A stretch of DNA of 64,000 nucleotides from Mycolicibacterium holsaticum DSM 44478 = JCM 12374 (GTDB lineage Bacteria; Actinomycetota; Actinomycetes; Mycobacteriales; Mycobacteriaceae): positions 496,001 through 560,000 of the forward strand of contig NZ_CP080998.1 of NCBI RefSeq assembly GCF_019645835.1, given 5' to 3'. The translations under genes and the position numbers were made by a program. Below are positions 26,135 to 34,440 of the stretch, one piece after another. The stretch's first letter is position 1. Every line of letters starts with the position of its first letter. Below the pieces are notes generated by a model that saw nothing but the letters and a program-made list of their open reading frames with translations, ran no database searches and was not told the origin of the DNA.

Positions 26135-26848
26135 TTGAGGACCAGCGGCCGCTGCCTGCGTCGTCTCGCAACCACAATGACCGCCCTTGCCGGGCTGGCG
26201 GCTCTGGGCGGGTTGGCGCCGGTCGCCAACGCCGCCGACCCGGTGGCCCTGGGCGGCGGGTCGGGGCTGGTCGTCAACGGCGAGACGTTGTGCACGCTGA
26301 CCGCGATCGGCCATGACAACCGGGGCGACCTGGTCGGCTTCACCTCGGCCCACTGCGGCGGGCCAGGTGCGCAGGTGGCCGCCGAAGGAGCCCCGGACGC
26401 GGGTGTGGTGGGCGCCATGGTCGCGGGCAACGACAAACTGGACTACGCGGTGATCCAGTTCGACCCGGCCAAGGTGCGACCGGTCAACAACGTCAACGGG
26501 TTTCAGATCGACGGGCTGGGTCCGGACCCGGTCGTCGGCGACGTCGCCTGCAAGCTGGGCCGCACCACCGGCTACTCGTGCGGGGTGACGTGGGGTCCGG
26601 GCACCGAACCGGGCACCATCGTCAACCAGGTGTGCGGTCAGCCGGGTGACTCCGGTGCACCCGTCACCGTCAACAACCGGCTTGTCGGCATGATCCACGG
26701 TGCGTTCTCCGAGACGCTGCCCACCTGCATCATCAAGTACATCCCGCTGCACACGCCCGCGGTGACGATGTCGTTCAACACCCAGCTGGCCGACATCACC
26801 GCGAAGAACCGGCCGGGAACGGGTTTCGTCCCGATCGGGGCTTCGTGA
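26135..26848 (+). CDS. Secreted chymotrypsin-like serine protease (Rv3668c-like)
   Basis: A 237-aa exported protease. It has a signal peptide ending ANA-AD, then a catalytic His in TSAHCGG, Asp in KLDYAVIQFD and Ser in GQPGDSGAPV. Four cysteines (TLCTL, AHCGG, YSCGV, QVCGQ) fit disulfides of S1-family actinobacterial proteases. The start is TTG 26135 with GGGGAGA upstream, which gives a proper basic signal-peptide N-terminus. It converges on acs with a 5-bp gap. Confidence 0.9.
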   Translation: MRTSGRCLRRLATTMTALAGLAALGGLAPVANAADPVALGGGSGLVVNGETLCTLTAIGHDNRGDLVGFTSAHCGGPGAQVAAEGAPDAGVVGAMVAGNDKLDYAVIQFDPAKVRPVNNVNGFQIDGLGPDPVVGDVACKLGRTTGYSCGVTWGPGTEPGTIVNQVCGQPGDSGAPVTVNNRLVGMIHGAFSETLPTCIIKYIPLHTPAVTMSFNTQLADITAKNRPGTGFVPIGAS

Positions 26849-26853
26849 CGCGG

Positions 26854-28806
26854 TTACTTGCTGGTCCGGATGTTCTCGAACACGCTGGGGTCCACCAGGG
26901 TTGAGGTGTCGCCGAGTTCGCGTCCCTCGGCGACGTCGCGCAGCAGCCGGCGCATGATCTTGCCGCTGCGGGTCTTGGGCAGCTCGGGTACGACGTGGAT
27001 TTCGCGGGGCCGCGCGATCTTTCCGATTTCCTTGGCGACCTGCTCACGCAGCACGTCGACCATCTCGTCGCTGCTGGATTTCGCGTGCGCCTCCAGGATG
27101 ACGAACGCGCAGATCGCCTGCCCGGTCTGGGCATCGCTGGCCCCGACCACCGCCGCCTCGGCGACGTTTTGGTGACCGACGAGCGCGGACTCCACCTCCG
27201 CGGTCGAAATGCGGTGTCCGGACACGTTCATCACGTCGTCGATGCGGCCCAGCACCCAGAAGTCACCGTCCGCGTCGTAGCGTGCGCCGTCACCGGCGAA
27301 GTACCAGCCCTGGCTTTCGAACCGCTTCCAGTAGGTGTCCTTGAACCGCTCCGGGTCCTTCCAGATGCCGCGCAGCATCGCCGGCCATGGCTGGTCGAGC
27401 ACCAGGTACCCGGTGACCGGTTCGCTGTCGGGCGGGCTGGGCGGGATGCGTTGGCCGTCCTCGTCGACGATCTGTGCGCAGATCCCCGGCAGCGGCGCCA
27501 TCGCCGCGCCGGGCTTGGCCGCCGTCACCCCGGGCAGCGGGGCGATCATGATGCCCCCGGTCTCGGTCTGCCACCAGGTGTCGACCACCGGGGTCCGGTC
27601 GGCACCGATCACCTTGCGGTACCACCGCCACGCCTCGGGGTTGATCGGCTCGCCGACCGAGCCCAGCAGCCGCAGGCTGGACAGATCGTGGGCGTCGGGG
27701 ATCTCCCGACCCCACTTCATGAACGTGCGTATCAACGTGGGGGCGGTGTAATAGACGGTGACACCGTACTTTTCGATGATCTGGAAGTGGCGATGCTCGT
27801 TGGGTGAATTCGGGGTGCCTTCGTAGACCACCTGGGTGGCGCCGTTGGCCAACGGCCCGAACACGATATAGCTGTGCCCGGTGACCCAGCCGATGTCGGC
27901 GGTGCACCAGTACACGTCGGTGTCGGGTTTGGAATCGAACACGTAGTAGTGGGTGTAGGCCGCCTGGGTGAGAAAGCCGCCGGTGGTGTGGATGATGCCC
28001 TTGGGTTTGCCGGTGGTGCCCGACGTGTAGAGCAGGAACAGCGGGTGCTCGGAGTCGAACGCCTCCGGGGTGTGCTCGGATGAGGCGCCGTCGACGACGT
28101 CGTGCCACCACACGTCGCGGCCCTCGGTCCACGGCACGTCCAGCCCGCAGCGGCGCACCACCAGCACATGCTGAACCGACGGCTGATCGGCCACCGCCTG
28201 ATCGGCGCCCTCCTTCAGCGACACCGCCTGGCCGCGCCGGTACTGCCCGTCCGAGGTGATCACCACCTTGGCTTCGGCGTCCCCGATGCGGGCGGCCAGC
28301 GCCGACGCCGAGAAGCCGGCGAACACGACCGAATGCAGCACACCGAGCCGGGCGCACGCCAACATCGCGACGAGGGCCTCGGGGATCATCGGCATGTAGA
28401 TCGCCACCCGGTCGCCGGTGGCCAGGCCCAGATCGGTCAGCGCGTTGGCCGCCTTGCACACCTGCTCCTGCAACTCGGCATAGGTGATGGCGCGGCTGTC
28501 GCCCTCCGGTTCGCCCTCCCAGAAGATCGCCACCCGGTCGCCGTGGCCGGCCTCGACGTGGCGGTCGACGCAGTTGTAGGCGACGTTGAGCTTGCCGCCG
28601 ACGAACCACTTCGCGAACGGGGCGTCCGACCAGTCCAGCACCTCGGTGAACGGGGTGTCCCAGGCCAACCGCTCGGCCTGCCGGCCCCAGAACGCCAGTC
28701 GATCCTGCTCGGCCTCGCGGTACAGCTCCTCGGTCGCGTTGGCCTGTGCGACGAATTCCTTGGCGGGCGGATAGACAGCGGGGGCTTCGGTTTGCGTCTC
28801 GGACAT
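26854..28806 (-). CDS. acs: Acetyl-CoA synthetase
   Basis: A 650-aa AMP-forming ligase making acetyl-CoA from acetate. It has the ATP-binding loop YTSGTTGKPKG, DTWWQTETGG, the hinge GRIDDVMNVSGHR, and the acetylation motif PKTRSGKIMRRLLR near the C-terminus. In mycobacteria this lysine is controlled by a cAMP-responsive acetyltransferase, which links it to the cAMP theme of this window. The start at 28806 is chosen over one 14 codons upstream because a TACGCT -10 lies 7 nt before it. Confidence 0.96.
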   Translation of the reverse strand: MSETQTEAPAVYPPAKEFVAQANATEELYREAEQDRLAFWGRQAERLAWDTPFTEVLDWSDAPFAKWFVGGKLNVAYNCVDRHVEAGHGDRVAIFWEGEPEGDSRAITYAELQEQVCKAANALTDLGLATGDRVAIYMPMIPEALVAMLACARLGVLHSVVFAGFSASALAARIGDAEAKVVITSDGQYRRGQAVSLKEGADQAVADQPSVQHVLVVRRCGLDVPWTEGRDVWWHDVVDGASSEHTPEAFDSEHPLFLLYTSGTTGKPKGIIHTTGGFLTQAAYTHYYVFDSKPDTDVYWCTADIGWVTGHSYIVFGPLANGATQVVYEGTPNSPNEHRHFQIIEKYGVTVYYTAPTLIRTFMKWGREIPDAHDLSSLRLLGSVGEPINPEAWRWYRKVIGADRTPVVDTWWQTETGGIMIAPLPGVTAAKPGAAMAPLPGICAQIVDEDGQRIPPSPPDSEPVTGYLVLDQPWPAMLRGIWKDPERFKDTYWKRFESQGWYFAGDGARYDADGDFWVLGRIDDVMNVSGHRISTAEVESALVGHQNVAEAAVVGASDAQTGQAICAFVILEAHAKSSSDEMVDVLREQVAKEIGKIARPREIHVVPELPKTRSGKIMRRLLRDVAEGRELGDTSTLVDPSVFENIRTSK

Positions 28807-28813
28807 ACCTGTG

Positions 28814-28819
28814 AGCGTA
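28814..28819 (-). promoter_or_regulatory. Leaderless -10 (TACGCT) of acs
   Basis: The hexamer ends 7 nt before the acs ATG on the minus strand, with no ribosome-binding site between them. Confidence 0.55.
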
Positions 28820-28906
28820 GTCACCGAACCCATCGAGCACGCCGACATGTCACAAGGTGTCGGTGAGCGTGCGCGACGCGCTGGCTGGTGAGCGCGCCGG
28901 TAGGAC

Positions 28907-28912
28907 TAGCGT
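28907..28912 (+). promoter_or_regulatory. Leaderless -10 (TAGCGT) of the Rv3662c-like gene
   Basis: TAGCGT lies 8 nt before GTG 28921 and supports that start over the in-frame GTG at 28888. Confidence 0.55.
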
Positions 28913-28920
28913 GGGCTGCC

Positions 28921-29736
28921 GTGACCGCTTCAGCCAACCCGTTGGCCCCGCTGGTCGAACTGCCCGGAGTTGCGCAAGCCTGCGAGGAAGCGCGCGACGC
29001 GCTGGGCCGTGCGCACCGGCACCGCTTCAACTTGCGCGGCTGGCCGGCGACTGCCGCGGAGTCCGCGCTGCGCGGCGCGCGGGCGTCGTCGGTTTTGGAC
29101 GGCGGCTCGTTGCAGTTGGCCGGCGGCGACGAGCTCGACCCGGTGCTCGCGGGCGCGCTGCGGGTGTCGGAGGCGCTCGAGGGCGGCGAGACCGCGCTGG
29201 TGGGGGTGTGGCGGCGCGCCCCGTTGCAGGCCATCGCCCGGCTGCATGCGCTGGCGGCCGCGGACCTCGTCGACGACGACCACCTGGGCCGCCCGCGCAC
29301 CGACCCCGACGTCGGGCACCGGCTCACGCTGCTGGCCGACATCGTCACGGGCGACGCCGGGCGGGCCGTGCCCGCGCCGGTCCTGGCCGCCGTCGCGCAC
29401 GGTGAACTGCTCACGCTCGCACCGTTCGGCAGCGCCGACGGTGTGGTGGCCAGGGCGGTGTCGCGGCTGGTGACGATGTCCAGCGGGCTCGACCCGCACG
29501 GCCTGGGGGTGCCGGAGGTCTATCTGATGCGGCAGTCCGGGGACTACACCGCCGCGGCGCGCGGCTTCTCGTCGGGTACGCGCGACGGTTTGACGTCGTG
29601 GTTGCTGCTGAGTTGCCGGGCGCTGCACGCCGGTGCGCGCGAAGCGTTGTCGATCGCGCAAGCCATGGGTTCGCAGCCGTCCCAGGGCCCACGCGCGAGC
29701 CGGGGACAAAATGAAGCGGGCGGCGCTCCGAAGTGA
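28921..29736 (+). CDS. Rv3662c-like protein with a degenerate Fic-like core
   Basis: A 271-aa soluble protein, often labelled oxidoreductase in mycobacterial genomes. The arrangement looks Fic-like: an N-terminal helical segment with RGARASSVLDGG, then VAAVAHGELLTLAPFGSADGVVARAVSRL. This aligns with the Fic helix pair around HPFxDGNGR, but the catalytic His, Asp, Asn and Arg are replaced (APFGSADGVV). If the resemblance is real, it is a catalytically dead Fic fold. GTG 28921 is set by the leaderless -10. Its 3' end overlaps the Ms1 RNA on the opposite strand, and its stop lies in the shared hairpin loop. Confidence 0.75.
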   Translation: MTASANPLAPLVELPGVAQACEEARDALGRAHRHRFNLRGWPATAAESALRGARASSVLDGGSLQLAGGDELDPVLAGALRVSEALEGGETALVGVWRRAPLQAIARLHALAAADLVDDDHLGRPRTDPDVGHRLTLLADIVTGDAGRAVPAPVLAAVAHGELLTLAPFGSADGVVARAVSRLVTMSSGLDPHGLGVPEVYLMRQSGDYTAAARGFSSGTRDGLTSWLLLSCRALHAGAREALSIAQAMGSQPSQGPRASRGQNEAGGAPK

Positions 29737-30017
29737 TTCGGCTCGCCGCCCGCTAGCACGGACACCGGTTACCAAGCGTGCTCGGTCGGCTGCGTGGGTG
29801 GCCTCGGCGTTTTGTCGATGCGCTGCGGCTGCAACCCCACCCAAAGGGTCGTCAGGGAAATTCCCGCCGTCCGCTCTTCGCAAATACGCAGGCCCGCAAC
29901 ACTTCTGCCTATTTCGCGGCGTGTGCTCCGCGTGGGTGCCGGGATCCGCGCTAGGAGCTTGGTTCGGGAGTCCGAGCCTTCTCTTCCGGCTCGGCCTTGG
30001 CCTCCCCAAGCTTCCGT
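29708..30017 (-). ncRNA. ms1: Ms1 (MTS2823) RNA polymerase-binding small RNA
   Basis: This 390-bp gap between the Rv3662c-like and Rv3661-like genes is where Ms1/MTS2823 is encoded in M. tuberculosis and M. smegmatis, on the same strand as the HAD gene. The strand, size (about 310 nt) and ends fit. A TTGATG-N17-TACAAA promoter points to a start near 30017, and a 16-bp hairpin followed by TTCATTTTG ends near 29708. Ms1 binds core RNA polymerase without sigma and accumulates in stationary phase. A 99-aa open frame across it was annotated as a gene in some genomes but is best seen as the RNA. Confidence 0.85.
29715..29754 (-). terminator. Terminator hairpin of Ms1, overlapping the end of the convergent gene
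   Basis: Arms AGCGGGCGGCG and CGCCGCCCGCT continue, after a two-base mismatch, into CCGAA-GTGA-TTCGG. This is a 16-bp hairpin whose loop holds the TGA stop of the plus-strand gene. On the minus strand it is followed by TTCATTTTG, giving intrinsic termination of Ms1. It may also act on the plus strand. Confidence 0.8.
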
Positions 30018-30023
30018 GCCTCC

Positions 30024-30052
30024 TTTGTACCCCGTGACCGCGGTCACATCAA
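30024..30052 (-). promoter_or_regulatory. Ms1 promoter with a CRP-like site in the spacer
   Basis: On the minus strand, -35 TTGATG (30047-30052), a 17-nt spacer and -10 TACAAA (30024-30029). The spacer and the adjoining -35 bases contain TGTGACCGCGGTCACG (30033-30048), a perfect 14-bp palindrome that differs at one base from the CRP consensus TGTGA-N6-TCACA. Bound CRP here would block polymerase. Confidence 0.65.
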
Positions 30053-30126
30053 GGGCTGATTCCCGCACCGGTCCCGGATCGTTACCCGCAGCGGCGCTGC
30101 CGCGCGCCGCGGCACGAAAACGCGGA

Positions 30127-30984
30127 TCAGAACGCGAAACGCCGAAGCAACGAATAGGTCAGCGCGCCGGCCGCCAACGCGCTCACCCCGACCGCGGCGG
30201 TGGTGGCCACCGCGGCGCCCGACGGCGCGGAGATACGGTCGCGCAGAGACACCGGCCGGGAGAAGGTCAGCACCGGCCAACCGCGCGCGACAGCTTCTTT
30301 GCGCAGTGCGCGATCCGGGTTTACCACGCTGGGGTGACCGACGGTTTCGAGCATCGGCAGATCGGTGATCGAGTCGGTGTAGGCATAGCAGTGCGCGAGC
30401 GCGTAACCCTCCCGGGCGGCAAGCTGGCGAATTGCCTCGACTTTGCCCTCGCCGTAGCAATAGAACGCGATTTCGCCGGTATAGCGGCCGTCTTCGACGA
30501 CCATCCGCGTCGCCATCGCGTGGGTGGCGCCGAGCGCGCGAGCGATGGGCGCGACGATTTCTTCACCGGAGGCCGACACTATGACGACGTCGCGGCCGCA
30601 CAACTTGTGATCGGCGATCAGGTCGGCGGCCTCTGCGAACACCAACGGGTTGACGATCTCGTGCAGCGTCTCGCCCACAATGGACTTAACCTGTTCGACG
30701 TCCCAGCCCGCGCACATGTTGGTGAGGTAGGTGCGCATCCGGTCCATCTGATCGTGGTCGGCACCGGACATCAGAAACAGAAATTGGGCATAGGCAGACT
30801 TCAAAACTGCCCGTCGATTAATTAGCCCTTGCGCGAAGAAGGGTTTGCTGAACGCCAATGTGCTCGATTTCGCGATCACCGTTTTGTCGAGGTCGAAGAA
30901 CGCCGCGGTTTTGATCGGCTCACCGGCCGGCGGCGCCGGCTGCGGACCCCCCGACGCTGCGGTCGGCGATTGCGATTCGGTCAC
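30127..30984 (-). CDS. HAD-family phosphatase, SerB-like (Rv3661-like)
   Basis: A 285-aa HAD-IB hydrolase. The nucleophile motif FFDLDKTVIAKSS (Asp31, Asp33) is at the N-terminus, VIVSASGEEIVAPIA forms motif II, and motif III-IV includes YTDSITDLPMLETVG. A hydrophobic C-terminal segment (AAVATTAAVGVSALAAGALTYSLL) suggests membrane attachment. It resembles phosphoserine-phosphatase-like proteins, but the substrate is unproven. GTG 30984 is used rather than a start 10 codons upstream because TATGCT (30991-30996) lies 6 nt before it. Confidence 0.88.
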   Translation of the reverse strand: MTESQSPTAASGGPQPAPPAGEPIKTAAFFDLDKTVIAKSSTLAFSKPFFAQGLINRRAVLKSAYAQFLFLMSGADHDQMDRMRTYLTNMCAGWDVEQVKSIVGETLHEIVNPLVFAEAADLIADHKLCGRDVVIVSASGEEIVAPIARALGATHAMATRMVVEDGRYTGEIAFYCYGEGKVEAIRQLAAREGYALAHCYAYTDSITDLPMLETVGHPSVVNPDRALRKEAVARGWPVLTFSRPVSLRDRISAPSGAAVATTAAVGVSALAAGALTYSLLRRFAF

Positions 30985-30990
30985 GGCGCC

Positions 30991-30996
30991 AGCATA
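30991..30996 (-). promoter_or_regulatory. Leaderless -10 (TATGCT) of the HAD phosphatase gene
   Basis: The hexamer is 6 nt before the GTG start on the minus strand. Confidence 0.6.
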
Positions 30997-31106
30997 GGTC
31001 CCGCTGCGTGACACAAACCTGGCCTCTGTACAAATTGGCAGTTCACGACACGTGTCGGTGACTGCAGTCTTTCCTCACTTTCTGTGCTTTCTTCAGCAAG
31101 CAACCC

Positions 31107-31137
31107 TTGCGTCGGCCCGCACTGGCGTGTGTATAGT
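31107..31137 (+). promoter_or_regulatory. Promoter of the 6C RNA
   Basis: TATAGT (31132-31137) is a near-consensus -10; TTGCGT (31107-31112) is a possible -35 with a long 19-nt spacer. The predicted start point is near 31144. Confidence 0.65.
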
Positions 31138-31143
31138 GAGCCT

Positions 31144-31240
31144 TACCCGGCCTTGTGTCGGGTGTGCATCAGCCCGACCCCCCGGGGCTGATACACGACG
31201 ACCTCCGCCTCCTCCCCCCCTGGCGGGGGTCGTCTCTTTT
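31144..31240 (+). ncRNA. 6C small RNA (B11 type)
   Basis: Two GC-rich hairpins, each with a C-run in the loop, define the actinobacterial 6C RNA. The first has arms 31163-31175 and 31185-31197 with CCCCCC in the loop. The second has arms 31198-31209 and 31222-31233 with seven C in the loop, and is followed by CTCTTTT as an intrinsic terminator. The place between the Rv3661-like gene and ssd, and the strand of ssd, match B11 of M. tuberculosis. C-rich loops pair with G-rich mRNA leaders and are linked to growth and cell-division genes. Confidence 0.92.
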
Positions 31241-31400
31241 CCGGGGCTATTCGCATAGCGGATAAGTTCGGTGGCCTCACAACGTTGCGGAACGCGGTTT
31301 TCGCGGAGCGTCGGATCCTCGGTTATCCACATCCGCCGAATCATCCACAGATCCAAGTGTGCTCATCGCGCGGTGCCGGGTTTGCCCGCAAGGTGGGTTC

Positions 31401-32483
31401 ATGGCCACCGCCCACGGCATCCTCGCGCTGATCGACGACCCCGCACTACGCGCTGACGTCGACCGGGTCTGCGCGGCCGTCGGCCTGCAGGTGGTGCATG
31501 CATCCGAGCCGTCGAGCCGCAAGGTGTGGACAGGCGCGGCGGCCGTGCTGCTCGACGTCGCTGGTGCGCACCGCTGCGCCCAGCGGGCGCTGCCCCGGCG
31601 CGCCCGCGTCGTGCTGGTGGGCCGGCGTGAACCGGTCGCCGCCGAATGGGAAGCCGCGATCGCGATCGGCGCGCAACGGGTCGTCGCGCTGCCCGGGCAG
31701 GACGCCGAGTTGATGGCCGAGTTGGCCGATGCCGCCGACGCGGTCCGCGAGGATGCGGCGCGCGGAGCGGTGGTCGCGGTGCTTGCCGGGCGGGGCGGCG
31801 CGGGTGCTTCGGTGTTCGCTGCCGCACTCGCCCGCACAGCATCACAGGTCACTCAAGCCTCAGCAGCCATGCTCATCGACACGGACCCGTGGGGCGGCGG
31901 CATCGACTTGGTGTTGGGCAGCGAAGCCGACCCCGGGCTGCGCTGGCCGGACCTGATGCTGCAGGGCGGCAGGCTCACCTACACCGCGCTGCGCGCCGCG
32001 CTGCCACACCGCCACGGCGTGACGGTGCTGTCGTGCGCCCGCGCCGGCGGCGACATCGACCCGGCCCCGTTGGGTTCGGTGATCGACGCGGGCAGCCGCG
32101 GCGGGGTGACGGTGGTCTGCGATGTGCCGAGACGGTCGACGACGGCCGCCGAAACCGCGCTCGCCTGCGCCGATCTGGTCGTCGTCGTGGTTCCCGCCGA
32201 CGTGCGCTCATGTGCTGCGTCGGCCGCGCTGGCGCGGTGGGTCACCACGGTCAACCCCAACGCGGGCCTGGTGGTACGCGGACCGGCGCCGGGTGGTCTG
32301 CGGCCGCGTCAGGTCGCCGAGATCGTCGCGTTGCCGGTGTTGGCCGCGATGCGTCCGCAGCCGGCGGTGGCGCGTGTCCTGGAACGGGATGGCCTGCGGC
32401 TGCGACGGCAGTCCCCGCTGGCCGTGGCGGCCAGGCGGGTGCTCACCGTGTTGCGCGGGCATCCGGTGGTGGAGGCGGCATGA
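31401..32483 (+). CDS. ssd: Septum-site-determining/TadZ-like protein Ssd
   Basis: A 360-aa MinD/TadZ-superfamily protein. A receiver-like N-terminal half (about 1-125) precedes an ATPase-like domain with VLAGRGGAGASVFAAAL in place of a canonical Walker A, then LIDTDPWGGGIDLVLG. Rv3660c, the homologue, inhibits septation in M. tuberculosis. It heads the tad operon, so it may also place the pilus machine. ATG 31401 has AGGTGG upstream and is preferred to GTG 31359. It overlaps tadA by 4 nt (ATGA). Confidence 0.9.
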   Translation: MATAHGILALIDDPALRADVDRVCAAVGLQVVHASEPSSRKVWTGAAAVLLDVAGAHRCAQRALPRRARVVLVGRREPVAAEWEAAIAIGAQRVVALPGQDAELMAELADAADAVREDAARGAVVAVLAGRGGAGASVFAAALARTASQVTQASAAMLIDTDPWGGGIDLVLGSEADPGLRWPDLMLQGGRLTYTALRAALPHRHGVTVLSCARAGGDIDPAPLGSVIDAGSRGGVTVVCDVPRRSTTAAETALACADLVVVVVPADVRSCAASAALARWVTTVNPNAGLVVRGPAPGGLRPRQVAEIVALPVLAAMRPQPAVARVLERDGLRLRRQSPLAVAARRVLTVLRGHPVVEAA

Positions 32484-33655
32484 GCGCGTCGCTGATCGAC
32501 CGGGTCCGTGAGCGGCTGGCCGCCGAGGCCGTGTCGTCGGTGCCGTTGCGCCCGAACGTCGTCGCCGACGCGATCCGCGCCGAATCAGGTGGCCTGCTCG
32601 GCGACAGCGAGGTGCTGCGCGGGTTGCGGGCCGTGCAGACCGAACTCACCGGTGCCGGTGTGTTGGAGCCGCTGCTGTGCGCCGAGGGCACCACCGATGT
32701 CTTGGTGACCGCGCCCGACGCCGTGTGGGTGGACGACGGCGCCGGGTTGCGCCGCAGCACAGTTAGATTCACCGACGAGCCGGCGGTGCGCCGGCTGGCC
32801 CAACGGCTGGCGTTGGCGGCGGGCCGACGACTCGACGAGGCCCAACCGTGGGTGGACGGTCAGCTCAGCGGTTTGGGCACCGGGGAGTTCACCGTGCGAT
32901 TGCACGCGGTGTTGCCGCCGGTCGCGGTCGGCGGCACCCACCTTTCGCTGCGCGTACTACGGCCTGCCACCCAGAACCTCGCGGCGCTCGCGAAGGCGGG
33001 TGCCATCGAACCCGCAGCCGCGGCGCTGCTCGACGACATCATCCACGCGCGCCTGGCGATGTTGATCTCGGGTGGCACCGGCGCCGGAAAGACGACGTTG
33101 TTGGCGGGGGTGCTGGGTTCGGTGCCTGCCGATGAACGGATCGTCTGTGTGGAGGACGCCGCCGAACTCGCCCCCGCCCATCCGCATCTGGTCAAGCTGG
33201 TGGCCCGCTGCCCGAATGTCGAAGGTGTCGGCGAGGTGACGGTGCGTCAGTTGGTGAAGCAGGCGTTACGGATGCGACCCGACCGCATCGTGGTCGGCGA
33301 GGTCCGCGGCGCCGAAGTGGTCGACCTGCTCGCGGCGCTCAACACCGGTCACGACGGCGGCGCCGGCACCGTCCACGCCAACAGTCCCGCGGAGGTTCCG
33401 GCGCGGCTGGAGGCCCTGGCCGCCGTCGGCGGGCTCGACCGCGCCGCGCTGCACAGCCAACTTGCCGCCGCGGTTCAGGTCCTCGTGCACGTCAGCCGCG
33501 ACCGCGCGGGGCGCCGAAGGCTGACCGAGATCGCGGTGCTCCAACGCGGGCCCGACGACAAGGTGCACGCCGTGGCGGCCTGGCACGCCGACACCGGATC
33601 CGGCCCCGGCGCAGCGCATCTGCGGAGCCTGATCGACGAGCGGCGACGGGCATGA
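32480..33655 (+). CDS. tadA: TadA-type secretion ATPase
   Basis: A 391-aa hexameric ATPase of the type IV/II secretion superfamily that powers Flp pilus assembly. It has an N-terminal domain with GTTDVLVTAPDAVWVD, Walker A ISGGTGAGKTTLLAGVL, an Asp box (IVCVEDAAEL), a His box and Walker B DRIVVGEVRGAEVVDLL. ATG 32480 overlaps the ssd stop. The long upstream open frame is only a shadow of ssd. It is followed by tadB through a further 4-nt overlap. Confidence 0.94.
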   Translation: MSASLIDRVRERLAAEAVSSVPLRPNVVADAIRAESGGLLGDSEVLRGLRAVQTELTGAGVLEPLLCAEGTTDVLVTAPDAVWVDDGAGLRRSTVRFTDEPAVRRLAQRLALAAGRRLDEAQPWVDGQLSGLGTGEFTVRLHAVLPPVAVGGTHLSLRVLRPATQNLAALAKAGAIEPAAAALLDDIIHARLAMLISGGTGAGKTTLLAGVLGSVPADERIVCVEDAAELAPAHPHLVKLVARCPNVEGVGEVTVRQLVKQALRMRPDRIVVGEVRGAEVVDLLAALNTGHDGGAGTVHANSPAEVPARLEALAAVGGLDRAALHSQLAAAVQVLVHVSRDRAGRRRLTEIAVLQRGPDDKVHAVAAWHADTGSGPGAAHLRSLIDERRRA

Positions 33656-34440
33656 GCGGCGCGGCACTTGCGCTCGCGCTCGCGCTGTTGGTCGCACCCG
33701 CACCGACCCGTCGCATCCGGCTGCGCCCCCACGCGCCCATCTCCCCGGCGTGGCTGCGTGCCGTGGCGCTGTCGTGCCCGGCGGTGATCGCGTTGGGGTT
33801 GGCGGTCATCGCGCCGCCCGGCATCGTGGTGGCCGCCGCCGCCGTCGCCGCCACCGTGGAAGTCCGTCGGCGCCGCCGGTTCCGGAACCGGCGCGGCGCA
33901 ACAGAAGCCGTTGCGCTGCAAAGCGCATTGGACGTCCTCGTCGGTGAGCTGCGCGTCGGTGCGCATCCGGCCGCCGCTTTCGGCACCGCCGCCAAAGAGG
34001 TCGACGGTGACGTTGCGGCGTCGCTGCGCACGGTCGCTGCCCGAGCCGGGATGGGCGCCGACGTCGCCGCAGGTTTGCGCAGCGTCGCTGGGCAGTCGGC
34101 GCTGTCCGCGCACTGGGAACGCCTCGCGCTGTGTTGGCAGCTGGCGCAGACGCATGGCCTCGCGATCGCGACGCTGATGCAGGCCGCGCAGCGAGACATC
34201 GTTGAGCGGGAACGCTTTTCGGCCCAGGTCACCGCGGCCATGGCGGGTGCGCGCACGACGGCGGCAGTGCTGGCGGGCCTGCCGGTGCTCGGCATCGGCC
34301 TCGGCCAGTCGATCGGTGCCGAGCCGATGGGCTTTCTGTGCTCCGGCGGGGCGGGTCAGTGGGTGTTGGCGGTCGGGGTCGCGCTCGCGTGTACCGGTGT
34401 GGCGTGGTCGGACCGGATCACCGACGGGGTCCTCAAATGA
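33652..34440 (+). CDS. tadB: TadB-like pilus inner-membrane protein
   Basis: A 262-aa protein with N-terminal hydrophobic segments (LALALALLVAP, ALSCPAVIALGLAVIAPPGIVVAAAAVA), a cytoplasmic T2SSF-like helical domain (LQSALDVLVGELRVGAHPAAAFGTAA) and C-terminal membrane segments. It corresponds to Rv3658c and should form the platform with TadC. Overlaps of 4 nt with tadA and tadC show tight operon structure. Confidence 0.88.
   Translation: MSGAALALALALLVAPAPTRRIRLRPHAPISPAWLRAVALSCPAVIALGLAVIAPPGIVVAAAAVAATVEVRRRRRFRNRRGATEAVALQSALDVLVGELRVGAHPAAAFGTAAKEVDGDVAASLRTVAARAGMGADVAAGLRSVAGQSALSAHWERLALCWQLAQTHGLAIATLMQAAQRDIVERERFSAQVTAAMAGARTTAAVLAGLPVLGIGLGQSIGAEPMGFLCSGGAGQWVLAVGVALACTGVAWSDRITDGVLK

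Noticed and set aside
29769..30068. 99-aa minus-strand ORF between the Rv3662c-like and HAD genes
   Set aside because: It coincides with the Ms1 RNA and its promoter; the translation lacks a recognisable fold and the frame starts upstream of the -35. A similar ORF was annotated in M. smegmatis at the Ms1 locus.
31163..31233. C-rich paired hairpins considered as a generic tandem terminator
   Set aside because: Two hairpins with six or more C in each loop, a near-consensus promoter and the ssd-linked position fit the 6C RNA better than a terminator alone.
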